From Crotophaga sulcirostris (Eukaryota > Chordata > Aves > Cuculiformes > Crotophagidae): a DNA stretch of 64,000 nt. This document shows, in pieces, positions 28,273 through 39,598 of the stretch. How positions within the stretch are numbered: the stretch's first letter is position 1; every line of letters starts with the position of its first letter. The DNA lies in NCBI GenBank assembly GCA_013397455.1, contig VYZB01000125.1, forward strand, positions 1,041,800-1,105,799, in the 5' to 3' direction. Position numbers and translations under genes: made by a program. A model generated the notes under the pieces. It searched no databases. It worked only from the letters and a program-made list of their open reading frames with translations, and was not told where the DNA came from.

Positions 28273-29145
28273 GTAAGGATGACTGAGGGAATTAATTAAT
28301 TTGTGCTTGATAGCTATGCAGAAGAGAGAAAGCAAGTAAGAATATGAATAATGAAGTGGAAATGTCTGTTGGTAAGAGCAATGTGGGGGAAGGGAGTTTA
28401 CACTGTGGAGGGTAGCACCAGGCACAGAGGTGCTGCTTTTGGTGCCCCAGACTGTGCATTGCTGTAGTGGGGGATGGAAATGTTGAATAAGGTCTGGAAG
28501 CTTTTCCTGTCATAGGGTTACTCATGCATTGGAAAGCAGACCTGACCTTACCTCTCAGAGAGGCGTTAAGAAGATGCCTCTCTTTCCAAGCCTATAGTAC
28601 TATATATTATTCATTAATCCAGAGTCTATTTTATGGCAAGTGGCAGTTACTAGTGATAAAATGGCTTGGATGCACAAGGTTAAAACACATAAGGTGCTCA
28701 GGGTTTAACCACGTATCACTTGCTCATAAAATAACATAAAGAGTATTTTAAAAGTGTGACTCTCATTTCTCACTTGCCCATGTCCCGTATTGTGTCTCCA
28801 GAATTTTAAATTAGCTTAAATTTTTGATGGCATTGTCAGTTGCTGAGAGACCCAGTCCTTCAAAATGAGACACAAAGTAGTTAGGATAAAGTTTCAGTAA
28901 AGTCAATGGCAAAACTTAAAGTTTAGCAGAATTAGGATTTTACTCTTGGGATACAGAGCGAATTAAAAGAAAGGTTCGATCTGTGCTGTATGGGTTGGGA
29001 TACAGTGTGTAGTGAAATTCCTGAACTCTATTGGTTACAGGAATATGCTATTTCTGTTCATTCTGCAGTTGCAACACATGATTTCTCCCAAGCAATTGTA
29101 TGTTTGAATGAAATTAATTTGTGAACAAGACGTTCTTTTCCTCAG
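28273..29145 (+). other. GRM7: Short GRM7 intron between exons A and B (873 nt)
   Basis: A GT-AG intron that interrupts a Lys codon after its second base. It runs from GTAAGG to the acceptor TTTTCCTCAG at 29145. It has no recognisable repeat or conserved element. Its small size contrasts with the 27-kb intron that follows. Confidence 0.93.
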
Positions 29146-29300
29146 GCAGATCCTTGCGGCTGCTAAGAGGGCGGATCAAGTTGGTCACTTCCTATGGGTG
29201 GGCTCGGACACCTGGGGCTCCAAGGTGAGCCCGTTACTTCAGCAAGAGGATGTTGCTGAGGGAGCCATCACCATCCTGCCCAAGCGAGCAACCATAGAGG
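29146..29300 (+). CDS. GRM7: GRM7 exon B: Venus-flytrap domain, glutamate-contact segment
   Basis: This internal exon of 155 nt has acceptor TTTTCCTCAG and a near-ideal donor GTAAGAG at 29301. The first base completes the Lys codon of exon A and the last base opens a Gly codon finished by exon C. The peptide starts [20 protein letters not shown] and continues DTWGSK. In class C receptors the Asp of this motif contacts the amino group of glutamate, and the Lys is one of the residues near the distal acid in group III members. Later come [12 protein letters not shown] and [19 protein letters not shown] is mGluR7-like, while ILPKR resembles the mGluR4/8 form. The mammalian motif, as I recall it, has Ser where this sequence has Thr (GSDSWGSK). 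Without splicing, the frame runs 26 codons into the intron and stops at 29380. Confidence 0.96.
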
Positions 29301-32300
29301 GTAAGAGCTCCCTTCTGCTTGACTATCTCTCCTGCTTCCTGAAATGCTGGTGCTACAAAGCTGATAGCCCATATTTTTAGCCTGTATATGTTTTATGAAT
29401 AAACGTATACCGACATGGTATGATACAAGGAGCATAAAGTACATTGAGTAAGTCTTCACATCCTGAAATTTTCCTAAATGCTTATGTTCCTTACTGAAAA
29501 ATATGTTTTATTTCTATAGGTAAGAAGCTACAAGCAGTTATTTATTAAAAGCAGAATTTCAGAGCTTGTATTAAGCTGTGCTAATATGACAGGGCCTTTA
29601 TCACTTAAAAGAAAGTAAACCAAAAACATCTTAACATATCATGTATATAAGCAGGAAGGGAAAATCTTTTGCAATTTATGTATCATCTCTTAAGCAGTAC
29701 GAAAGTTTTCTACTGAATAGGTAAAAATTTATTTTTAAAACAACAGTTTTCATTTAAGCTGTTTCATTCAGATTGAGCACTGTATTTATTTATACCTATT
29801 GCTTGTGTCCTTCACAAATATATATATTTGTACATATACATGCATATATAAAAATGTGGGGACTTTTTTTACATAATCCCTTTCATTTTTTTCCTGAAGT
29901 GTTTATTGTCTAATATTTCCTCATTTTGTTATCCCTTTTATGTGTATAACTGCTTAACTATCTAAATGGCTTCTTCTGGGAAAACCAAATTTGCCAATTA
30001 GAGTCAATGTTTTCTACAATGTGAAAAGAGAAGTTCTTTATAAGGGAGACATTAAGTAAAAACCCCAAACTCCTTGGCTGGCACATGCCTTTGTGTTGGG
30101 CAGGGTCTCCAAAGAGTCACTGAACACATTGCCCACATTAAAATACACTCTGGTGTCTTCACTTACAGGAAAACCAAATATTTGGATTCATTTTTATTGT
30201 GTGTATTCCTCATTAGTTATTCTTCTCAGGTATATAATATGCTTCATCCTTATACATTTTTTTAAACCCTGGAGGCATTTTTGCATGTTACTTCTCCATA
30301 AATACGTAAAGTTGATAGACAATGAAGTGTTTGTTTCTGAGAACTGGGCTATTTTAATGTCTTTTCATGCTGTCTGTATTCTTCCCTGAGGGTTTCTGAC
30401 AAAGAAAGAAAAAGTTTGCCAACAGTACACAGAAATAAAATCTTTCCAAGTTTGTTCGATTTAAAATATTTTCCGTCTATCTTACATATTAAACACATTG
30501 GACATAATGAGAATCATGAGGTTTGCTTTTGGACGCAATAAGTGGAGTAATAATCGAGTAGAAGGGTTCAAATATAGAAAGTCAGTTAAATAACAGATAC
30601 AAATACCAGCATATTTAGTGTATCTGCAAAAAAATATGTTCATTGAGCCTGCAAATATCTTCTTATTCACTGAGTATATTAGATTATTGCCTAAAAGTTG
30701 GCTAGTTGCATTTTTCACTTGTAGTCATTTAGATTGCATGATTACTTGTTTCTCATGCTTAAATCACGTTTTGCCTTTATATATAATAGTGCTCATTCTT
30801 CAAGAGCAGGTTCCATACAGCAGGTACACATTTTGAGGTCCATCAGTTGCATGTTAACTTTCCCGAAGGGGAAAAACACTCAGCCCAGAAGTAGGTACTG
30901 TACTCAGTATAAAAGAAGAAGCAGAGCAAAATGTCCCAGAATAGCAACTGCGCTGTCAATAGCAAATGTTTTCTGGCTGCTCTGCGACCGCTTAGAAAGG
31001 TTCAGGCTGGTTCTTACCTTTTTCAGTCCCGTTCATCCATTCCTAATTGCCATCTGTATCTGCCATCTGCTTAGTCCTGTTCGGAGGAAGAGTAAAGGGA
31101 TGGTAAAGAGCACATAGCAAATTCCTGTTCTCCTGACAGAGTTTTCCAGAACTGAACATATCCCCTTTCAGACTGATTCTGTTTTGTCCACTAAGAAAAT
31201 CATCCACTGAAATCTTTACTTACAGAAGTAATCCTCTAGATATTAGCATTTCTTTGCTTAGTGAGGCTGTTATCCATAGGTATTGTCTGCCTTTCTTGCA
31301 TTTAAACTGCTGTACATTTTTTTTTCTTTCTTTCTGATGTTGTAGGAATTTCATTTGGCTATGAATCCAAGAGAACTGGAAATAGACATTTTAACATTAT
31401 TCTTTTATCATCCAGCAATGGACATCTGCTTCCTAAAATTTAGTAATGCATTTCTTCTGATGAGTACATAAAATAAGTGAAATAAGAAGCCTTGATTTTC
31501 CCTAGAAATTGATGGAAACCAACTAAATTAGCAGAATGGAATTCAATTTGCCCTGAAGGACCGTGTCTTGAGCAGTATCCCAGCCTAGCAGTCTCCTTTC
31601 TGTGTGGTGGTGTGCAGCACTGCTGCTGCCTGCCCCTGCAGCTCATGGGCTCCAAGTCAAGGTAACAGTTAAGCATCAGTTTACTTCCCACTGGATCTGA
31701 CGATAAAGTCTTCAGTAGTCATGAACGAGGAGATTATCCTTATTTTACTGCTCAAGAACACTTTTTTCCTTTCCTTTTGTCACTCTGTTAAATAGTTTTT
31801 GTAATACGTTAGAAAAAGACTCCTAACAAACCTCTCTGTGGCTCCTGTGCCTTAACATGAACTATGTGATCCTACTACCTTCTTCTTACCTTTCAGGGAA
31901 AAACGTTGGGCTAATAAGGCAGGAACTGTTAAATTGCATTGAAAATTAATGTGTCTACAGGTTCAAGTATATATAGTACACTCTGGATTATCAGATTTTT
32001 GATGTCTGTAAAGTTACTGGTCACATAAGTCATAAAATGAAATGGTCATTTTACAGAAAAAGACATTTTTCAAATAACACTTATCCCCTAGCCATGACTC
32101 TTCAATTCAAAATACAGATGTGAAACACGTGTGTTGGTGTATTTACACCTATCTACATATATACCATATGAAGTTCCTATTTTTGGTAACCGTGGAAATA
32201 TCCCAGCAGAGAGTCTAAAGCACTCAGTTTCTTGTAGAATCAGACCCCAGATATGCAGTTGTTTGTCTCAGTACTTGATGTCACTCTTGGGACAAAATTT

Positions 32301-34069
32301 TCTTTGCCATATTCCCATGAGGTGATTTAGGAAATTATTACATGAACTGAATTCATTCATCTTAAGTCAGTCTTAATATAGCTCAATTGTGTTTGATGTA
32401 ATTATGCTGAAAGGATAAAGTAGCATCTTATTTGCATAATTGCAGTAGTGAGGCAGAAGAAGTGAACACTTAAATAGTAATCACTTCACGAAAACTTGCA
32501 TTTGGAACAAGCTTCATAGCCAACTTAACAAAGTATCAACTCAGTTAAAAGTCTTTGCAAGGTTTTCAGGGCAAAAAAAGCAGTATGTATTTGTTTTTAG
32601 AACAACTATGGCAGCAGAATATTGTAGTCTGGTTATTGTTACTTTGATCTCTTCCAAAAAAAGGTTGTGATGATGTGTTCTTACACTTCGTGAAGATTAC
32701 TAAAACATCAGCCCCCTCCTGAAACTCAATATATGCTTAGAGGAACAAGCACAGTGTGTTGCATTGCAGAACTCCAAGTACCTGTGCTTATGGGTGTAAG
32801 AGTTTGCAGTCACATGCTGTATTTTGAATAGTCTTTTACTCAGAATATATCCTTGTAATTTTTTGTGAAGAAGTGTGACGTAACCACAAAGCAAATGTTA
32901 GTACTGGGAGATGAGAAAAATTAAATAGTTTAAAAAATGGAAAAAGATATATTTTATAATTAAAATTTGACTGGGATGCAGTAATATTATTACTACAATG
33001 TTCGTTTTACAATAATATAGAAATTATTAACATCTATGGCTCTGTGTGCATTTGGCGTTCATTAAAACAGCAACACAACAGAAAAAAAATCTACAGAAAA
33101 TCTTCAAAATACATTTGGTGAGATTTTACCTACTGCTGCTTTGTTCCCCAGAAACCCTTGTTCTTCTTTCACCTGAATAGAAAAATACATGTTGCACATA
33201 AGGGAGATTCCTGTGTCAGTTTGACAGAAAGAGTGCCTTGCTAATCACAGGAAGGGTAAATGCCACTAAGGGGAGCAAGTGTGAGGTACAGGAAGATTTC
33301 AGGCACGCAAAGGCAGGCTGTTACGGTGTAATGATGTGATCGGGATCACGGTGAAAATGAGAGATGTTGAAGCAAGTTTAGCAAGTCCTCAAAATTTCAA
33401 ATGGCAGAGGGAAAATGAAAGCATAGTGGAAAACAAAAATAAAGGTTGAGACTTCAGAAAACCAGCATTTTGCTCTTGCAGTTCAGCTGAGCTGCCAAAT
33501 TACCACTACCAAATTACTGTACATGGTTGTCTTTTCCTTAGGCAGTGATAGTCTAAGAGAAAATTCTTCATTTGTCGCACTTTTTTGTATGAAGTCCCAG
33601 AAGGTTTGTAGACCAACCAAACCAGCAAGAAACAAAATTTGGAAACACTCCCTTCGATTCTCGTGGACTGGACCATCATTCCAGCTGCAGGCTTCCCCAG
33701 ATGATGGCTGGGCTGAACTGCAATGCTATTTCTTTGTAGATGGAAATGAACTTCTTCCCCACTAATCTTTTTAATCACAAACTGACCTTTAAGTGTTCCA
33801 CTGCCACTTTACGTCTTATGTTTCAGTATATTTAATAATTTCAGAGCACTTCCTCCCCTTGTTACCACTACTACACCCGAATCTAATTATATGTTTTAAC
33901 TGCCTGGGGTAGCTCTCTTTATTACACCATATAGATGTATATAAAAGCTACCTGGATGACCCTGTGATTAAAGACTATAATATTACCCAGACATCAATTA
34001 AAGTACTCCCTAGCAGGGAGATTCAAAGTAAGGAGTTCCCTAATCCTTTCCCTGAATGGTGAGTTGGTG
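29301..34069 (+). other. GRM7: GRM7 27-kb intron, first part
   Basis: Non-coding. The first 230 bases are unusual: an in-frame stop at 29378-29380, an AATAAA at 29398-29403, and a combined acceptor and donor at 29504-29526 (listed separately). A short AT-rich stretch of alternating bases lies near 29819-29851. An acceptor-like pyrimidine run ends in GTAG near 31346 but no matching exon is evident. An octamer ATTTGCAT lies at 32430-32437. No gene is seen on either strand. Confidence 0.75.
29504..29526 (+). promoter_or_regulatory. Juxtaposed splice acceptor and donor (candidate recursive splice site)
   Basis: A pyrimidine-rich run ends TTTATTTCTATAG at 29519 and is followed at once by GTAAGA. 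A branch-point-like TTACTGA lies about 25 bases upstream. The same bases can serve as a 3' splice site that regenerates a 5' splice site, or as a second donor lengthening exon B by 219 nt. The lengthened form would carry the in-frame stop at 29380. I found no other AGGTAAG on the + strand of the window by eye. Function is inferred only. Confidence 0.4.
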
Positions 34070-34136
34070 TTAATGTTGGGTTATAGGTTGGACTCGATGA
34101 TCTCAGAGGTCCTTTCCAACCTTGTGATACTGTGAG
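34070..34136 (+). mobile_element. CR1 LINE, 3'-end fragment
   Basis: The stretch contains GGTTGGACTCGATGATCTCA, then AGAGGTCCTTTCCAACC, followed by a decayed terminal TGATACTGTGAG. This is the well-known 3' end of avian CR1 retrotransposons, in sense orientation on the + strand. The 5' body is missing or too decayed to read, which is normal for CR1 copies. It is the main evidence that the host is a bird (or another sauropsid), and is the only clear interspersed repeat I could recognise. Confidence 0.85.
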
Positions 34137-37100
34137 CAGATCTTTCTGCCACTGGTATTATCTGAATTCAGTAAGGAAAGCTGTTAGACAATGCATGTCC
34201 AGAAGATAGTCAAGCCTGATGAATGAGCTCAGACAGATGGTCCTTGTGTTTCAGTCTGATGGTCTTTCCTGTTCTTGTTCTTGTCTTTCCCATTTTAGCT
34301 TGTAGTCTAAGCAATATCCACACTTCAGATTAAAAATGGCTCATTAAACTCCTTCAGGAGTTTGGTGGTAGAGAGCATGCATAGTTGGTAGAACAGTAAC
34401 GTTCAGAGTGTTGGTTGGACCTTCAAAACATGGCTACAACTCACTGCATGGCAGGTCAGCATACAGTGTCATAGCTGAAATGAGGAAATGAGCAGCTTTA
34501 TTCTTGCAAAAATATTCTTGTCGTGCAACTCCAAGATATATCCTTTTGCCATTGGTTCTATACAGACCTGGATGAGGTCCTCAGAGCTTGCCCAGGTGTT
34601 GCAATCAAGGTGGCTTCCCTGGCCATCCTATCCACCTTCAAACCTCTCACTCAAGGCTTAGCACAGGAAGAACTAATACCTGGTAAGCCCTTGTTGCTAC
34701 CTGTTAGTATCTTGTTAAGCCCCATGTATGAAGCAGTGAAAACAGTATTTTTGAGAGACCGTAGTAATTGTGGATGCTCTTTTGTAGTCTACCCACTCTG
34801 ATACATTGAGGTTCGCATGATCTGTAGAAGATATTGAACACCTTCTTTTTAGGAAATATGTATCATTAAGCCCTAGAATTAGAAATAGGACAGAGATAAG
34901 TAATTTCTGAAAGTCACAGCCATATTTTTAAGGAGTCTAAATGCCTCCGGTAGATCTTACAAAGTTTCAAAAATAAGTATATATAATTTGCATTCATTGA
35001 AAATGTCTCTCTATTCAGGCATAACTTAGAAGTTTTTTTCCACTTAACCTCAACTGTAAAGAAGATGAACAACTATATACTTACCTCTTGCTTTCTGTTG
35101 TTCCTATGCATCTTTTCTGTGCAAAAATTTTTGAATTGGGTTGTTGTACTGCAGTTCATGTTGTTAGCATCCATGGTACTGACTTTAGTGTCTTCAGATA
35201 TCTGGTTCTTTCTCTAACTTTTTTTCTTTTAAAAAAGTCTTCCTTATCTTCCTTACTTATATGTGATCTATTTTCATGGACACCAGCTCACAATAAAATG
35301 AAACCAAGGAGAGGAACAGCTGTAAGAGAAATACAGAGGCTAATAGTTACATATATGCACTGTTAATTATTTTGAAAGTCTGGCAGAATGCTTTGTTAAT
35401 AATGAAAAAGATATCCTTTATGGTCTGAGATCAGAATTTGATGCAACTAAACAATGGGATTCAACTAGATGTAAGATTAATGACGCAATTTTAGGAAGTT
35501 GTGGATGTGACGAGGTTTACAGTATTGTGAAGCTCCCAGTTATGAGGTTAAAGAATGGCACAAGGAAGTATGTAGATGTTTAAAAAAATGGGAGCATTGC
35601 AAATGCTGTAAACCAGCAGACCCATCCTTGAATTTTTCAGTTGTTTGTATTCCAAAGAGATGGTTAATCATGTTTTAATGTTTTGGTTTTATTTCCAGCA
35701 AGAGCTTATTTGCTTTTTTTTCTTTGGGAAGTATTATGCCCATAAACAAACAATGAATAAAACAAGGATAGTGATTTAAGAAAAAATTAGAATGAAATTA
35801 TATGTCGCCATGTAGTGGTTCTCAAATATTTTACCTCACAGTCCCAGTCTAGTAAAGCAAGGGAGTACAGTGTTCATTTTCCTCTCTGTTAGAAACAGTA
35901 TTGAATTTTATCCAACATTAATAAATAGGGGCATGCAGTTCTTGCTATAGTTGCATGTACCCTAGAATGTCTCTCTGGGAAAGATATTCTTTGTGCAGCA
36001 CTTACCCACCTTCTCCCTTAATAGAACAGAACAGTCTTACCTCTCATAATAATGTTTGTAAAATAATTCATTGGTTTGGGGTTTTTTTTGTTTTGTTTAC
36101 AGCCTGATTCAGAGTCTTTTACAGTGCTCTGTTGTTCTCAAGCTTTTTCCCTGTGTCCCTGGGGGGCAAGCTTGTGCTTTTAAGAGAAGTAAGTGAGATG
36201 GAAAGATCTGGCTCGGGGGGTTTGGTTCATCCTGGGCTGTGAGGCTGCCGTGCCTGTTCTGCTGTGAGCACAGCAGTGGGATCTCTGCAGCCTCACTATA
36301 GCAGAGCCCATGGATGCTAAAAGCCTAAGGAGGCACCCGTCATAAGGGAAAAGACATAGGAGAAGCAGCATGGAATACCACTCACAGAATTTACTCATTC
36401 TTCCTATTACCTCCCCTGAATTTTCCTCTTGTATCCTTGCCTCCACCCATCTGACCTGTTTTACTTTATGTACTTCATTTGCTTCAGTGATTTTTTTTCT
36501 TCCTTGGCACCCCAGGTTTGGCTGTTTGAGAGCAGTGGGTCCGGATCAGCAGTCTTCCCTTCCCTCCACTGCCAGCACCGGGCTCCATCACCTGGGAGGG
36601 GGCACACCCCTGGTTTCTGGGATTTTAATTACTATAATTACATCAACAAAAATCAGAAAATACACTTCAAGGCTGGTTTGTGTCAGTAGTATGACAGAGC
36701 GAGTCACTTTTGGACACAATCTCTGACAAGCAAAGTTTACTCAAAGGACAATATAATACAAGATTAATTTGCATTTTTTCCCCATGAGTGAATTGTCTTT
36801 AGCAGATTTGGAACTAAAATGCTAAGAGTGTTGTGTGATTATGTTATTAAGTAAGTAGATACAGAAATGTATCCTCTATTAAGATAGATTTGTTATTTCA
36901 TCCCATACATTTTGTCAAAAAAGTGGTTTCCAATGGCACTTCCTGTTCCTTATAGAAAACCTGTCAGCTGGCCAGCACAGGTGAAAGAAGAATTTACCTT
37001 TTTGTTCTTCTGTATCAATCACGCAGTGTTTAAAGTCATTCTACCGTAGATTTATTGGGAATATCTTTCCCAATGCTGATGAAGCCATTAATTGAATTTA

Positions 37101-38508
37101 AACTAATACCACAGTTAGCTGCGAATCCAAGACACTCTTGCAGGCGTGAAAAGTTTATTACGTATTGATTCCATCCTGTTGGAAAGTCACTGTGGGAGTT
37201 AAGATTAGCTTTGATCCGTCCTGGCTTAGTGCTGAATCTCATTGCCTCTTGCCTGTGTGTGTACGGATTCATGCTTACAGGTGTGCAGCATGCAAGGACA
37301 GACACAGGTGTGCAACAGGGCCAGGTGATGGACTGGGCTGAGCGCTGCCAAAGCGAGCTGGGGTGCCTGGTGAGCAGGTATCACACCTCGCTTGTCTCAT
37401 ACATTTTGTGGGCTGCCATGTTGAAGCTTCATGATGAGAAGCGTGGTGTGATTAAACGCTGGCTTAAATACCGCTGCACTGTGATGCTGGCGTTGATGGA
37501 TATGGTAATGCTGGAGTTTCAGGCAAGCAGGGTCTATTCCCTGATTGTAGGCAGAAATTGTACATTCACTGTGGTGGTGCAGTAGCAATGCGGTACTTAA
37601 CTTTAAAGGGTTGAAGCGAAGGCTTTGGGGAGAGGTTTAGTAAGTCCAAACATACAGTAGCTTAAAGGTAGCATCATTTTTTAATATGCAGACGTAGAGA
37701 AGTTAAGAAACAGAATTTTTGTACAGTTTCAAATTAATGTTATTTTTGTACTTTTGTTTTAAACAAAGGCATTGAAGCCTCTGGGTTGTTTTCTTTTAAG
37801 ATTCTCTGTAAGCGTTAGTCACTGAGAAATACAGTCTCAGCTGTAGTCTGTGCTGCTGCAAACTCAAAGGCAGTCCTCCTAGCACTCCAAGCCTGAGCTC
37901 CTATGAGGGAATGCATTCAGAAAAAACACATACTCTTGCAACTCATAAGGTAAACTTCTGCATCATTTCAGTGCAGCATTTTGCTAAAGTTACACATCTG
38001 GCTGTTTTGTGGTGTTCAGTTATTGGAGTTCTCTTGGGGTTTCTTAGACAGCTTGAAGGTGTGATCATTTTAGAGTTATCTGCCACTGCTCAGTGCAAGA
38101 CACGGCTCATAACCCCAACAGCATTAGCAAGAAATTTTATCTCAGTTGGGGTTTGAACCAGTACTTTTTCAAATGCTGTTGCTACTTCATAGCAAAGAAA
38201 TTAGGTAGAAAGCTTTAATTGGACCGCTGTAAAAGACAACTTTAGGAAGCTTTCTCTTTGGCCCTTTGAAATTAAATAAACTGCTCACCCAATTTACAAC
38301 TCACCTGGCTTGCTTAAAATTGAGGTGGTGCTCTAATCGGAGCCAACTGTTAGTCTTTCTGTGGGTACATGTGTCTCTCTTTGTATTTCTGTATTTTGTG
38401 TATTGCTCCCAGGGCGTATGTTGGCATTTTCTTTGATGTTCATATGTAACTGTTGTTTCAGGACACTGGAGATAGTGTGGGTGGTTGTTTTGAGAGAGGG
38501 AGATATGT

Positions 38509-38524
38509 GCACACACACACAAAC
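38509..38524. repeat. Short (CA)n microsatellite
   Basis: About six CA dinucleotides in a row follow GTG. It is short and probably of low variability. Confidence 0.7.
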
Positions 38525-39558
38525 TAGGATGATTGATGCTGTAAGAAGAGATAATTCTCAGAATAATATTTAGCTATTGATCATTTATCACTGGTCTTTG
38601 CTTTGGAATACCCTGAATTACATCTTCTGAAGAACGATTTTCCTCTCAGTGGAAAACACTGACACCTAACACTGAAGCTGGCTGACCTGTTGGATGCATT
38701 TGGGCAGACCATTTCCATCTAGAAAGGAAGAATTTTATTTTTAGAAAGCTTGCTCTCTTTGTGTGCCAGCTCCTGATCTGCATGTAGTCTGGGTAGGAAC
38801 CTCCGAGCCTTCCTCTGCAGGTTTGCTCTGCACAGAAGGCATTAATGGGTATCCGTGATTAGAGTGGCTTCACAGGGGAGCGTTTCTTCCTCCACACAAC
38901 AGACAGCCATATGCTGCTTTCCAGCATTTCTGCAAGGCAGCAAAGCCAAGGGCAGCTTGGGCTGGCAACCAGACTTTCCATCCTTGCAAGGGGTGTTGAA
39001 CAACACGTGGATAGCGTATAGCAAGCGTATGAAGAAGGCAAATGATGGTTTACTGTACAACTCCCTCTGATTAGGAAATTGTAGTGTTTTCTAGTTCTGT
39101 TAGTCTTTGCTTCTGTGCAGAGTTTCAAGCCTCATTTGTTGATAGGGATTAATTTTCTGTTGTTTAGTAAAATTGGCAAAATTTCCAGGATCTGGGAAGT
39201 GATGAAGCTCAGGGGACCTCACCAGACCCTGTGAGTGAGCCCCTTCTGGGCCACTGAAGCAGAGCTGGCTCAATGAGAATTATATAAAAAATAATGTTTT
39301 AGTTTAGAATGCTGTTTAGGCATGGGAACAGAAGTAAAGCAAAAAATTTACCACCTTCTCCCACTCCTTTAGAGCAGTACTGGCACTGATACCATGCCAA
39401 GCACAGCACTGGTGTTGTGTTTACCTCCTTAACTCAACCCAGCTGATGCAGGGAGCTGAGAGGATGTTACAGTAGTGAGGTGAGACCATGAGTGGTTTCA
39501 TTGCTGAAACAAAGGAGCAGAAGGGAATTAGGGAGGGTGGATGGTGAGTGAATATAGC

Positions 39559-39598
39559 TTTATATATTACGATCCAGATTTATATATTAGGATCCAGA
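39559..39598. repeat. 20-bp tandem duplication
   Basis: Two adjacent 20-bp copies of TTTATATATTAGGATCCAGA differ at one base (C or G at the twelfth position). The near-identity suggests a recent duplication. Confidence 0.9.

Noticed and set aside
37211..37585. Plus-strand 124-codon frame
   Set aside because: Looks protein-like in places, but there is no family resemblance, and no acceptor/donor pair would join it to GRM7.
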